NCBI GenBank assembly: GCA_016794525.1
Contig: JAEUJY010000021.1
Coordinates: forward strand, 23,097 to 87,096
Direction: 5' to 3'
Length of the DNA: 64,000 bases
Source of the DNA: Myxococcales bacterium
GTDB taxonomy: Bacteria; Myxococcota_A; Polyangia; Haliangiales; Haliangiaceae
The position numbers were made by a program, and so were the translations under genes. Below the pieces are notes generated by a model. That model did not search any database and was not told where the DNA came from. It saw only the letters and a list, made by a program, of their open reading frames with translations. Position 1 is the stretch's first letter; each line of letters starts with the position of its first letter. Of this stretch, positions 45,352 to 53,472 are shown in pieces.

Positions 45352-46248
45352 ATGCGGTTGGACCCGGCCCCCCTCGCCAGCGTTGCCTACGTCCTCGCCG
45401 CGGCGTGTCGTCCCGCCGCCGTGCCCCAACCGCCGGGGCTCGAGCCGACACCGGCCCAGACCACGACCCACCGCCCGGCGGCCAGCGCCGGCCGCGGCGC
45501 GATGGTCGCCGAGATGTGCCCCGACGCGCTCGGCGGCCGCCCGGCGCTGGCGCCGCTGGCCATGCGCGGCGTGTCGTGGACCAACGATCGCGACGAGCTC
45601 GAGGCGGCGCTGGCCCGGGGTCAGGCGGCGCAGTTCACGGTGGTCGCCATCGACGGCGCGCGGGCCGGGCGGTTCGCGGTGGTGGGCGCGGCCGAGGGCG
45701 CGGTGCTGGCGGCGGTCGGCTCGTACACCGGCGCGCCACCGTGCACGCGGGGTGGCAGCCGCGAGGGCGCCCTCGACGAGGCCTGCGTGCGGGCGCGCCG
45801 CGGCTGCGGCCTGGCGGTGGCCCCGCTGGGCGCGGCCGGCGGGCTCCTCGACGACGAGGCCGAGCCGCCGACGGTGGTGGTGGGCGGCGTGTGCGCGGCC
45901 GGCGCCGATCTGGCGATCGACGTCGACGGCGACGGCGCGCCCGAGCGGTTCCCGCGGGCGGCGTTCGTCGACGCGATGCGGGCGCCGGCCGAGGAGGTGT
46001 CGGTGGCGGCCGACACCCAGCTGGCCACCTGCACGCCGACGTTCGCGCTGGCGACCGGTCCGGTGCCCGGCGAGGGGCTGGCGGTGTCGCTCGACGTGCT
46101 CGGCGTGCTCGACGTCGACGGCGACGGCTGGCGCGAGGTGGTGATCGAGCTGGCCTACGCCGACCGGCGCACGGTCGCGGTGTGGAGCGCGGTCGACACC
46201 GCCGCCCGGCTGACGCTGGTCGGCGAGGTCGATCCCTGGGCGCCGTGA
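45352..46248 (+). CDS. hypothetical lipoprotein
   Basis: A 298-residue protein starting with ATG at 45352. The short leader ends in a possible lipobox (YVLAAAC, Cys19), but the N-terminus has only one basic residue, so lipidation is uncertain. The mature part has several Cys (MCPDALGG, PPCTRGG, RRGCGLAV, GVCAAGADL, LATCTP) that may form disulfides. Two EF-hand-like acidic loops (AIDVDGDGAPERFPR and VLDVDGDGWREVV) could bind calcium. No enzymatic motif is seen. The next gene converges at 46265. Confidence 0.55.
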   Translation: MRLDPAPLASVAYVLAAACRPAAVPQPPGLEPTPAQTTTHRPAASAGRGAMVAEMCPDALGGRPALAPLAMRGVSWTNDRDELEAALARGQAAQFTVVAIDGARAGRFAVVGAAEGAVLAAVGSYTGAPPCTRGGSREGALDEACVRARRGCGLAVAPLGAAGGLLDDEAEPPTVVVGGVCAAGADLAIDVDGDGAPERFPRAAFVDAMRAPAEEVSVAADTQLATCTPTFALATGPVPGEGLAVSLDVLGVLDVDGDGWREVVIELAYADRRTVAVWSAVDTAARLTLVGEVDPWAP

Positions 46249-46264
46249 GCGGCGCGCCGGCGCG

Positions 46265-46732
46265 CTAGCCGTGGGCCGGCGCGGTGGGCGTGGGCGGGCA
46301 GGTCTTGCCGCGGTGGCCGAACAAGAGCGCGCCGATGATGATGCCGACCACCAGCATGGTGACGGCGAGGAGCGCCGGGATGACCCACGGCGGGGCGGCC
46401 TGTGGCGCCGCGGGTGGCGGTAGCTCGGGGCGCGGCGTCGGGCGCGGGGTGATCTCGGGCACCGCGCCGGCGTGGGTGCGGGCCAGCCAGCGCGCGGCCG
46501 ACTCGGCGGCCGGCGACGGCGGCAGCGGCGGCGGCGTCTCGTCGCTGTCGGGGCGCGAGATGCGCGCGGTGATCTTGGCGTCGCTCGACACCTCGCCGCG
46601 GCGGCCCGGCGCCGCGACCGACTTGACGTCGGTCGGGGTCAGCCCGCTGTCGCGAGGATCGGAGGCCACGATCGCAGTATCGCCTCGGGCCGTCGCCAGG
46701 ACAACTGCGCATGTCGGTCGACGGCGCTTCAC
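46265..46732 (-). CDS. small single-pass membrane protein, last gene of the radical-SAM minus-strand operon
   Basis: A 155-residue protein. GTG at 46732 overlaps the stop of the HExxH gene (GTGA), which supports this start; GTG at 46669 is an alternative. The N-terminal ~110 residues are hydrophilic and Pro-rich near the end (TPRPTPRPELPPPAAPQ). They are followed by one membrane segment (VIPALLAVTMLVVGIIIGALL) and a short tail with Lys/Arg and one Cys. No family is recognised. Its place at the end of the coupled chain suggests a link to the cluster, perhaps membrane anchoring or export, but that is inference. It does not look like a precursor peptide: there is no repeated core region. Confidence 0.55.
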   Translation of the reverse strand: MKRRRPTCAVVLATARGDTAIVASDPRDSGLTPTDVKSVAAPGRRGEVSSDAKITARISRPDSDETPPPLPPSPAAESAARWLARTHAGAVPEITPRPTPRPELPPPAAPQAAPPWVIPALLAVTMLVVGIIIGALLFGHRGKTCPPTPTAPAHG

Positions 46733-47715
46733 GCCAGCTGGGCGTGCAGGTCGACCAGCGCGGCGATCACCTTGGCGCCCACCGCGGTGGGGTGGGCGTG
46801 GCTGGCCAGCGTGGCCAGCGCCGCGGCGTTGCCGTCGAGCACCTGGCGGCGGCGACGATCGAAGCTCGGCGTCGCGGCCAGCGGGTGGTGCAGCGCGGCC
46901 AGCTGGTGGTGCAGCGCCGCGACCGGGATGAACGCGTGGGCGGCCAGCAGCACGCCGAACAGCGGGCGCAGGTCGGGGCGCGCCGGCGACGGCACGCGCT
47001 CGGCGGGATCGTTGGCGAGGATCGGGTCGAGCCACGACAGCAGGTTGAGCTTGCCGTGCTGGGTCTCGTGGACGATCGCCTCGGCCAGCGTCAGCGGATC
47101 GGGGTGGAGCGACAGGTACACCAGCCCCGGCGCCTCGCGGTACGAGCACGACAGGTGGCGCTCGCGATCGAAGCCGACCGGGACGACGCGCTCGAGGGTG
47201 ATCGCCAGCTCGCCGGCCAGCGCCGGCAGCGCGGCGGTGATCGCGGCCAGCGCGTCGGTCAGCGCCGCGGCCCAGGCGGCGGGCGCGTGGCCGCCGAGGT
47301 CGAGCGCGTTGCCGTGCTTGTCGGGGTGGGCCTCGAGGTCGGCGATCGGGTTGCGATCGACGCGGGCCAGCGTCAGGTCGGGCAGGCTCGGGGTGATCGG
47401 CACGCCGTCGTCGTAGGGCTGGCCGCGGTCGAGCCGCGCGATCAGCCCGCGCGCGGCGGCGGCGGCGTGGGGCGGCGACGCCAGCACCAGCGCGCCGATC
47501 AGCACGTCGAGATCGGCGCACAGCGCCAGCGCCGCGGCGCGATCGCGGCGCAGCCGGGCCTGGTGGCCGGCGAACGCGGCGGCCAGCGGGGCGGGCAGGC
47601 GGCGGGCGTCGAAGCCGAGCAGCGCCCGGGCCGCGACCGCGCGGACCTGGGTGCGCAGCGTCGCGGCGAGCGGATCGTCGACGGCGGGCAGCGCCAGGAA
47701 GCCGGCGGCGATCAT
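46729..47715 (-). CDS. HExxH-motif protein, putative peptide-modification family (TIGR04267-like)
   Basis: A 328-residue soluble protein; ATG at 47715 overlaps the upstream stop by 4 nt. The central motif LTLAEAIVHETQHGKLNLLS (HETQH at residues 216-220) is a zinc-type HExxH. The surrounding pattern (helix before it, Lys-Leu-Asn after it) fits the HEXXH-domain family TIGR04267, found with radical-SAM proteins in peptide-modification loci. A conventional metallopeptidase is the alternative. The N-terminal ~170 residues are Ala-rich and helical. It sits in a five-gene coupled chain with two radical-SAM genes, so it probably acts on the same product. Confidence 0.65.
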   Translation of the reverse strand: MIAAGFLALPAVDDPLAATLRTQVRAVAARALLGFDARRLPAPLAAAFAGHQARLRRDRAAALALCADLDVLIGALVLASPPHAAAAARGLIARLDRGQPYDDGVPITPSLPDLTLARVDRNPIADLEAHPDKHGNALDLGGHAPAAWAAALTDALAAITAALPALAGELAITLERVVPVGFDRERHLSCSYREAPGLVYLSLHPDPLTLAEAIVHETQHGKLNLLSWLDPILANDPAERVPSPARPDLRPLFGVLLAAHAFIPVAALHHQLAALHHPLAATPSFDRRRRQVLDGNAAALATLASHAHPTAVGAKVIAALVDLHAQLA

Positions 47716-49850
47716 CGCGCGCCGCCCAGGTAGACGTGGCGGCCGGTCGCGGCGCCGAGGGTCTCGGACAGGACGCGGGTGGCGCGACCGCTGGCCGCGA
47801 TCCGCGCGGCGGCGCGCGCGTCGCCGGTGGCCTCGGCCCACGCGGCGCCCAGCCCGAGCTGCGCGAAGCGGCGGACGTCGACGTGCAGCGCGCGATCGAG
47901 CGCGGCGCCGTCGGGCGCGAGCCGGGTGCAGCCGAGCAGCGGCAGCTCGCCGAGCAGGAGGCCGCGGTCGGCGAGCAGCGCGGTCAGCGCGCCGGCGTGG
48001 GTGGCGCGGGCGGCGGCGGCGGTCAGCGGCGCGTAGTGCTTGTAGGCGACGACGCGCGCGCCGACGGCGTCGATCGCGAGCTGGGTGACGTCGGCGGCGG
48101 GGCCGGGCCCGCCGAGCAGCGCGGCGGCGGCGGCGCGATCGGCGGCGCGCGGCGTGGCGAGGTACAGCTTGCTGCGCGCGGGGCCGCCGGCGGCGGCGAC
48201 GCCGAGCAGCGCGGTGCGGGCCGGCTCGGCGAGCCAGGCCTGAGCCGCGGCGATCATCGCCGGCGGCGCGCCGGCGGCGGCCAGGAGCTGCGCGGCGATC
48301 GCGGCGCGATCGCGGCCGGGCCCCGGGACCGCCGGGTTGATCAGCAGGCGCGGGGCGTCGGCGGCGCCGAGCGCGACGCTCGGCTCGACGACCGCGGGAT
48401 CGAGCAGGCCGCGGGCGGCCAGCGCGGCGGCAGCCGCCAGCACCGCGGCGACGCTCGGATCGGCGACCGCCGGCCACGCCGCCGGCCACAGCGGCGCTGC
48501 GTCGACCACGGGCGTCGGCGGCGCGGCCAGCGCGGCGGCGAGGTCGCCGTCGTCGCGGGCGGCCAGGTGCGCGGCGATCGCGGCGAACAGCGGCCGCGCG
48601 GCGATCACCGCGGCGTCGGCGAGCGGCGGGTGGGTGAGGTCGAGGCTCGCGGTGCGCGCGAAGCACGGTCGCGCCGGATCGCGCGGGTGCAGATCGATCG
48701 CGACCGCGCCGGCGGCGCCGACGAACTGCAGCCGCACCGCGGCGCCGTCGCGGGCGGCGGCGACCAGGCGGTGCTCGGCCAGCGCGGCGCCGATCGGCAG
48801 CCGCAGCGGGGCCAGATCGATCGGCGGCGGCGCGGCCGCTGGCGACGGGCGATCGTCCCAGTCGTGGTAGCGCGCGATCGGCGGCGGCGCCGCGACGTCG
48901 GCCTCGATCGCCGGCGTGAGCGCGTCCTCCTCCCAGCCGAACCGGCGCACGTAGGCGTCGGCCAGGCCGCTGCAACCGTCGTCGACGTTGGCCGCGGCGC
49001 ACACGCCCTCGTACAGGCAGCCGTAGGTCGGGTAGTCCTGCCAGAACGCGTCGTCGATCACCAGCCGCGGCTGCGCGTCGGAGTGGACGTGGGCGACGTC
49101 GCCCAGCAGGCAGCGCGGGAAGTACTTCACCGTCATCGCCAGGCCGCGCGCCAGGCCGTCGAGCACCGCCTGGCGCACGTGGGGCGCTGCGTCGGTCACC
49201 CGCACCAGTTGATCGCGCGCGTCGGTGACGTCGACCCGCGGCACGTAGCCCCACAGCTCGGCGGCGCGCGCCCCCCGGGCGTGGGCCAGCGCGACGATCG
49301 CCGGCAGCGACGCGACGTTGGCGGCGCACACCACCGTGTTGGTGACGACGGTCGCGCCGGCGGCGGCGAGCTGATCGAGCCCGGCCATGATCGCCGCGAA
49401 GCTGCCGGGCACGGCGGTGATCGCGTCGCAGGTCGCGGCGTCGGCGCCGTGCAGCGAGACGAAGAACTCGTCGACGCCGGCGGCGCGCAGGCTGGCGACG
49501 AGCGCGGCGTCGCCCAGCCGGCTGGCGTTGGTCTGGATGCGCACGTGCTCGACCGACGGCACCGCCCGGGCCAGCGCGACGTAGGCCGGCAGGTCCTTGT
49601 CGAGCGTGACCTCGCCGCCCGACAGCACGATCCGGGTGACGCCGGCGGTCAGCGTCGGATCGGCCAGGAGCCGCGCTGCCTCGTCGAGCGCGACGCCGCG
49701 GAACCGCCCGCCGAGGCCGTCCTCGACGTAACAGAACCGGCACGCGAAGTTGCAGCGGAACGCGAACGTCAGCAGGAGCTCGCGGCCGGGCCGGCGCGGG
49801 TTGGCGCCGGCGTCCGGGCGCACGACGCGCAGCGGGTCACGCGCTGGCAT
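47712..49850 (-). CDS. radical SAM protein with large unrecognised C-terminal domain
   Basis: A 712-residue protein; ATG at 49850. The radical-SAM cluster motif is FRCNFACRFCYVE (Cys33, Cys37, Cys40; CX3CX2C), with the glycine-rich SAM-binding segment LSGGEVTLDKD and FFVSLHGAD. Further Cys at ~250-300 (PRCLLGDV, YGCLYEGVCAAAN, DGCSGL) may form a SPASM-like auxiliary cluster. Residues ~310-712 have no family I recognise; SKLYLATP and VVAYKHYAPL are strand-like segments. Start and stop overlap both neighbours (4 nt and 14 nt). The probable role is oxidative or C-C bond-forming modification of a peptide or small product, inferred from family and context. Confidence 0.85.
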   Translation of the reverse strand: MPARDPLRVVRPDAGANPRRPGRELLLTFAFRCNFACRFCYVEDGLGGRFRGVALDEAARLLADPTLTAGVTRIVLSGGEVTLDKDLPAYVALARAVPSVEHVRIQTNASRLGDAALVASLRAAGVDEFFVSLHGADAATCDAITAVPGSFAAIMAGLDQLAAAGATVVTNTVVCAANVASLPAIVALAHARGARAAELWGYVPRVDVTDARDQLVRVTDAAPHVRQAVLDGLARGLAMTVKYFPRCLLGDVAHVHSDAQPRLVIDDAFWQDYPTYGCLYEGVCAAANVDDGCSGLADAYVRRFGWEEDALTPAIEADVAAPPPIARYHDWDDRPSPAAAPPPIDLAPLRLPIGAALAEHRLVAAARDGAAVRLQFVGAAGAVAIDLHPRDPARPCFARTASLDLTHPPLADAAVIAARPLFAAIAAHLAARDDGDLAAALAAPPTPVVDAAPLWPAAWPAVADPSVAAVLAAAAALAARGLLDPAVVEPSVALGAADAPRLLINPAVPGPGRDRAAIAAQLLAAAGAPPAMIAAAQAWLAEPARTALLGVAAAGGPARSKLYLATPRAADRAAAAALLGGPGPAADVTQLAIDAVGARVVAYKHYAPLTAAAARATHAGALTALLADRGLLLGELPLLGCTRLAPDGAALDRALHVDVRRFAQLGLGAAWAEATGDARAAARIAASGRATRVLSETLGAATGRHVYLGGAR

Positions 49851-50886
49851 GGATCGCCGTCCGCAGGATGTGGGGCGCGCCGTCGGCGCCGCGGGCGGCG
49901 TCGAGCGCGAGGTCCCACGCCAGGTGGCGCAGGCGATCGCGGCGCGCGGCGAGGTAGTCGACCAGCGGCGCGGGCCACGCGTGCTCGCGCAGGAACGCGA
50001 TCGTGCGATCGCTGTCGACGCCGGCGAAGTACAGGCCGTCGGCGTGGCGCTTGTTGGCGACGCACAGCCGGCGGCAGCGGTGCAGGCCGGGCGCGATCAC
50101 CGCCGCGGCGCCGCGCGGCGCCCCGGCGAGGTGCACGCAGGCGCGCAGCCGCGCGAGGATCGCGTGCGGCTCGCGGCGCGGATCGTGGAACGTGTACAGG
50201 TTGGCGAGCGCGAGCTGGCCGTCGGCGAGCGCGTAGCTGCGGCTGGCGCCCGGGGTGTCGGCGCCGCTGGTGTAGTAGGTGAGCCGCGCGCCGGCGCCGG
50301 TGGCCAGCGTCGCCGCGTCGAGCTCGAGGCTCCACATGTGGTGCGGCACCGGCGCGGTCGGCAGCGTCGGCACGGCGATCACGTCGGCCAGCGTCGCCAG
50401 CACCGTCGCCGGGCGCGCCTCGGGCCGCTCGCCGCCGGGGTCGTAGACGTAGAGTTCCCAGCTGAGCGCCGGCCCGCGGCCCGTCTCGCGTCGCGGGGGG
50501 AGGCTCGAACCCGGCTCCGCCGGGATCGAGGGGGGCTCGGCGACGAGCCCCCTGGAGTTCAGCTTGACGCCCCAGACCACGCGGCCCGGGCCGAGCTGCG
50601 CGCGCAGCCGCGCCAGCACCGCGGCGCCCGCGGCCTCGACGCCGGCGATCGCGAACGACTCGATCAGCACGTTGACCGCGGCCAGGCCGCCGGCGATCGG
50701 CCCGAGCGGCGGGTACGGCGCCAGCACGTAGTCGCGCAGCACCTGATCGGGATCGGCCAGCTCCTCGGGCGCGGCGGCGCGGCGCGGCGCGGGCGCGGGC
50801 GGCGGCGGCGGCGGCGGGCGCCCGAGCACGTCGTCGATGGCGTCGATGCGCGCGAGGGGCAAGCCGGGGCGAGAGCGCGCCGTCAC
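49837..50886 (-). CDS. unrecognised protein within the radical-SAM operon
   Basis: A 349-residue soluble protein starting with GTG at 50886, overlapping the upstream stop (GTGA) and the downstream start (14 nt). The beginning is Pro-rich (RPPPPPPPAPAP, ~26-37). Notable segments are VLRDYVLAPYPPLGP, SWELYVYDPGGERP and GLHRCRRLCVANKRHADGLYF. I recognise no family. Around residues 110-135 the reading frame passes through a REP-like element (50482-50555) that adds a GLVAEPPSIPAEPGSSLPPR-type stretch, which looks like an in-frame insertion not present in the ancestral protein. Confidence 0.65.
   Translation of the reverse strand: MTARSRPGLPLARIDAIDDVLGRPPPPPPPAPAPRRAAAPEELADPDQVLRDYVLAPYPPLGPIAGGLAAVNVLIESFAIAGVEAAGAAVLARLRAQLGPGRVVWGVKLNSRGLVAEPPSIPAEPGSSLPPRRETGRGPALSWELYVYDPGGERPEARPATVLATLADVIAVPTLPTAPVPHHMWSLELDAATLATGAGARLTYYTSGADTPGASRSYALADGQLALANLYTFHDPRREPHAILARLRACVHLAGAPRGAAAVIAPGLHRCRRLCVANKRHADGLYFAGVDSDRTIAFLREHAWPAPLVDYLAARRDRLRHLAWDLALDAARGADGAPHILRTAIHASA
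50482..50555 (-). repeat. REP-like palindromic element inside a coding sequence
   Basis: On the minus strand it runs CAGGGGGCTCGTC, GCCGAGCCCCCC, TCGATCCCGGC, GGAGCCGGG, TTCGAGCC and ends CCCCGCGACGCGAGACG. Internal inverted repeats (GGGGCTCG/CGAGCCCC; CTCGA...TCGAG; CCCGGC/GCCGGG) make it highly foldable. Ends are shared with 17020-17049 and the middle with 45294-45332. The reading frame of the host gene stays open through it. Confidence 0.7.
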
Positions 50887-53072
50887 GGTGGCGTCGACGG
50901 TACCACGGGCATCCAGGTCGCGAGCTGGTCGCCGGCGGGCAGCGGCGAGGCCTCGAGCGCGAGGTCGTCGCGGATCGCGGCGGCGACGATGGCGTCGAGC
51001 GCGGCCAGCGCGGCGGCGGCGTTGCCGAGCCCGAGCCGATCGAGCGGCACCTCGACCCGCAGCTGGGTGATCGGCAGCGCGCGGGCGCGGGCCAGCGGCG
51101 CGGTCGGGTCGGCGAGCGTCGCGGCGGTCAGCGGCACCCGCAGCTCGAGCGCGCGCACGCCGGCGGCGGCCAGCGCGGCGATGCCGGCGGCGTCGGCGGC
51201 GGGATCGTCGCCGGGCCGGAGGCTGGCGGCGGTGAGGCCGGCGGCCGCGAGCGCGCGGGCGATGGCGGGATCGGCGAAGGCCGCGGCGGCGAACACGACG
51301 CCGACCCCACGGGTGGCCCGCATCGCGGCGACCTTCACGCGGGACCTGTCGATGGTGCCGTCGAGGACCAGCGCCGTGGGCGGCGTGGTCGCGGCGATGG
51401 CCGCTGCGAGGTCGCCGACCTGCGCGCGCACCTGGTGGCCGCGGCGCGGCGCGCCGGTGCGACGGGCCAGCGCGATCAGCCGCGCGGCCAGCGCGTCGAT
51501 CGCCGCCAGCACCGCGTCGGCAGCGCCGGCGACGTCGGCGTCGCCGCCGGTCCACGCCTCGGCGTACGCCGCGCTCGCCGCGAGCTGCTCGACCTCGGTC
51601 TGGCGGCCGAGCCGCGCGCGCAGCCCGGTGGCCAGCCGCCACGCCAGCGCGGTGCGCGCGTCGAGGAACCGCCACGGCCGCTCGGCGTGGTAGCCCTTGC
51701 CGCGGCCGGCGCCGTCGTCGCCGTCGGGCCAGGCGTCGAGCAGCGCGCCGTCGCGCGCGGCCGCGTAGTAGATCGGCAGGTCGGGGTAGAGGCGCAGGCG
51801 ATTGCGGCCGAGCTCGGTGAACAGCGCGGTCAGCCGGTGCGCGCGGATCACCTCGATCGAGTCGGCCAGGTCGCGGGGCGTGGTCCACGGGTTCCACAGG
51901 ATCAAGCTGTGGCCCCTGGCCTCGGCGAAGGCGAACGCGCGCGGGTGGTGCGCGGCGAGCGACCGCATCGCCGCCACCGCGGCCAGCTGCTCGGCCACCG
52001 TGACGCCCTTGTTGTAGCGGGCGAGCTCGGCGTCGCTCCACGCCTCGAAGCCGGTGAGGTACAGCTCGATCGTGGCGCCGGTGGCCTCGGCGGCGGCGAT
52101 CGCGGCCTCGACCCGCGGTCGCTCGCGGATGAACGTGTCGCTGCGCGCCGCGAACAGCCAGCGCAGCGGCGGCACGCCGGCGGCGGCGGCGGCGGTGACC
52201 AGCTCGGCCAGGTAGCGCAGCGCGTGCTGATCGTCGAGCACCAGCTCGCGGGTCGCCGGCGCGTGGCGGGCGACGTGCGCCGCCTGGGCGACCAGCGACG
52301 CGATCACCTCGGCGTCGGCGCGGCGCTCGTAGTCGCCGCCCAGGCTGCAGAACGCGCAGCCGCGCTCCGCGACCTCGACGTCGGCCGGCCACGCCAGATC
52401 GCGGTACAGCGGCAGCGCGCGCGGATCGGCGGCGTAGGGGCAGCCGGCGTTGCCGAACACCGTCCGGCGGCCGATCGCCGGGGCCGCGCCGATGGCGATC
52501 GTCGCCTGATCGAGCACCGGCGCCAGCGCGCGCCGCGGCCCGCGCTCGGGCGGCAGCGGCGAGGCGGAGGCGATCGCGCCCGCGACCACCGCCGCGACGC
52601 CGGGCACCGTCGCCGGATCGTCGCCGGCGGCCAGCGCGGCGATCAGCGCCGCGAACGCGTCGGCGATCTGCCACACGGTCACCGCGCGGCGGGTGTGGCC
52701 GGCGCGGGTCGCGCCGCGCTGCCAGCCGACGATCGCGTCGACCTCGGGCGTCGGCTCGATCGAGTCGCCGCGCACGACCAGCACCACCCGGCGGTGCGGC
52801 GCGCCGGCCTTCCACGCGGCGATCGGCGCGGGATCGAAGACGCGCTCGAGCGCGACCACGTCGAAGCCGCCGGCGTCGAGCCAGGCCGCCAGGCGCGCGG
52901 CGATCGTCGCGTCGCCGGCGCCGCGATCGCCCTCGTAGTAGACCCGCACCACCTCGGCGTGGTGGCCGGCGGCGCGGGCGTCGGCGGCCAGCTGCCCGGC
53001 GAAGGTGTCGGGGAAGAAGCCGTCGGAGCGGGCGCCGTAGGGCAGCACCAGCGCGATCCGGACCGACGGCAC
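50883..53072 (-). CDS. radical SAM-like protein with cobalamin-binding-like N-terminus and split Cys motif
   Basis: A 729-residue protein starting with GTG at 53072. Residues 1-~190 resemble a B12-binding Rossmann domain (VRIALVLPYGAR, FDVVALERVFDP) but lack DxHxxG. The radical-SAM part has NAGCPYAADPR (Cys211) and, after 27 residues, RGCAFCSLGG (Cys239, Cys242). That is a C-X27-C-X2-C set in place of CX3CX2C, shared with the first part of the 57376-61785 protein. LVLDDQHALRYLAEL, FLTGFEAWSDAEL-like and NKGVTVAEQ segments follow. The last ~250 residues look like a second, Cys-less barrel. GTGA overlap with the next gene. Confidence 0.75.
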   Translation of the reverse strand: MPSVRIALVLPYGARSDGFFPDTFAGQLAADARAAGHHAEVVRVYYEGDRGAGDATIAARLAAWLDAGGFDVVALERVFDPAPIAAWKAGAPHRRVVLVVRGDSIEPTPEVDAIVGWQRGATRAGHTRRAVTVWQIADAFAALIAALAAGDDPATVPGVAAVVAGAIASASPLPPERGPRRALAPVLDQATIAIGAAPAIGRRTVFGNAGCPYAADPRALPLYRDLAWPADVEVAERGCAFCSLGGDYERRADAEVIASLVAQAAHVARHAPATRELVLDDQHALRYLAELVTAAAAAGVPPLRWLFAARSDTFIRERPRVEAAIAAAEATGATIELYLTGFEAWSDAELARYNKGVTVAEQLAAVAAMRSLAAHHPRAFAFAEARGHSLILWNPWTTPRDLADSIEVIRAHRLTALFTELGRNRLRLYPDLPIYYAAARDGALLDAWPDGDDGAGRGKGYHAERPWRFLDARTALAWRLATGLRARLGRQTEVEQLAASAAYAEAWTGGDADVAGAADAVLAAIDALAARLIALARRTGAPRRGHQVRAQVGDLAAAIAATTPPTALVLDGTIDRSRVKVAAMRATRGVGVVFAAAAFADPAIARALAAAGLTAASLRPGDDPAADAAGIAALAAAGVRALELRVPLTAATLADPTAPLARARALPITQLRVEVPLDRLGLGNAAAALAALDAIVAAAIRDDLALEASPLPAGDQLATWMPVVPSTPP

Positions 53073-53100
53073 GCCGCGAGTATATGCTGCCGCCACCGCG

Positions 53101-53472
53101 ATGAGCCTCGAAGACTGGTGGATCCCCGACGACGCGACCGCCGGCGCGCCGCCCGACGCGGCCTGGCTGGCCAACTACAAGGTCGCGCGGTTCCGCGCCG
53201 CCGGCGGCAAGCTCGAGCTGCGCGGCGGGCGCCTGCGGTTCTGCCCCAACCGCGTCGATCGCGCGCTCGGCAGCAAGGTGTGGGCGGTGCCGCTCGACGC
53301 GATCACCGCGGTCGGCCCGGCCCCGCGCACCTGGAATCTGCTCGACGGTGGCCTCCGGGTGCGGCTGCGGGTCGCCACCCGCGACGGCGGCGAGCACCTG
53401 TTCGTGGTCAACCGGCTGCGCGCGGTGATCGCGGCGATCGACGCCGCCCGCGGTCAGCCGTCGCCGCGGTGA
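53101..53472 (+). CDS. small PH/GRAM-like protein
   Basis: A 123-residue soluble protein on the plus strand inside the otherwise minus-strand arm; ATG at 53101. The pattern of short beta strands (KLELRGGRLRFCPN, KVWAVPLDAITAVG, GLRVRLRVATRDGGEHLFVV) ending in a helix (RLRAVIAAIDAA) is that of a bacterial PH-like or GRAM-like domain, which often bind lipids or protein partners. The 3' end overlaps the convergent DUF483-like gene by 19 nt. A promoter must lie in the 28-bp gap to the divergent 53072 gene, which includes TATATGC. It is too large and too structured to be an evident precursor peptide. Confidence 0.55.
   Translation: MSLEDWWIPDDATAGAPPDAAWLANYKVARFRAAGGKLELRGGRLRFCPNRVDRALGSKVWAVPLDAITAVGPAPRTWNLLDGGLRVRLRVATRDGGEHLFVVNRLRAVIAAIDAARGQPSPR

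Noticed and set aside
46265..46732. RiPP precursor peptide
   Set aside because: It has a C-terminal membrane segment and no leader/core arrangement or repeated core residues.
47712..50886. ABBA/DMATS-type prenyltransferase domain in the radical-SAM C-terminus or in the 349-aa protein
   Set aside because: Only a faint strand-pattern resemblance (KLYL, ELYVYD); no motif strong enough to claim it.
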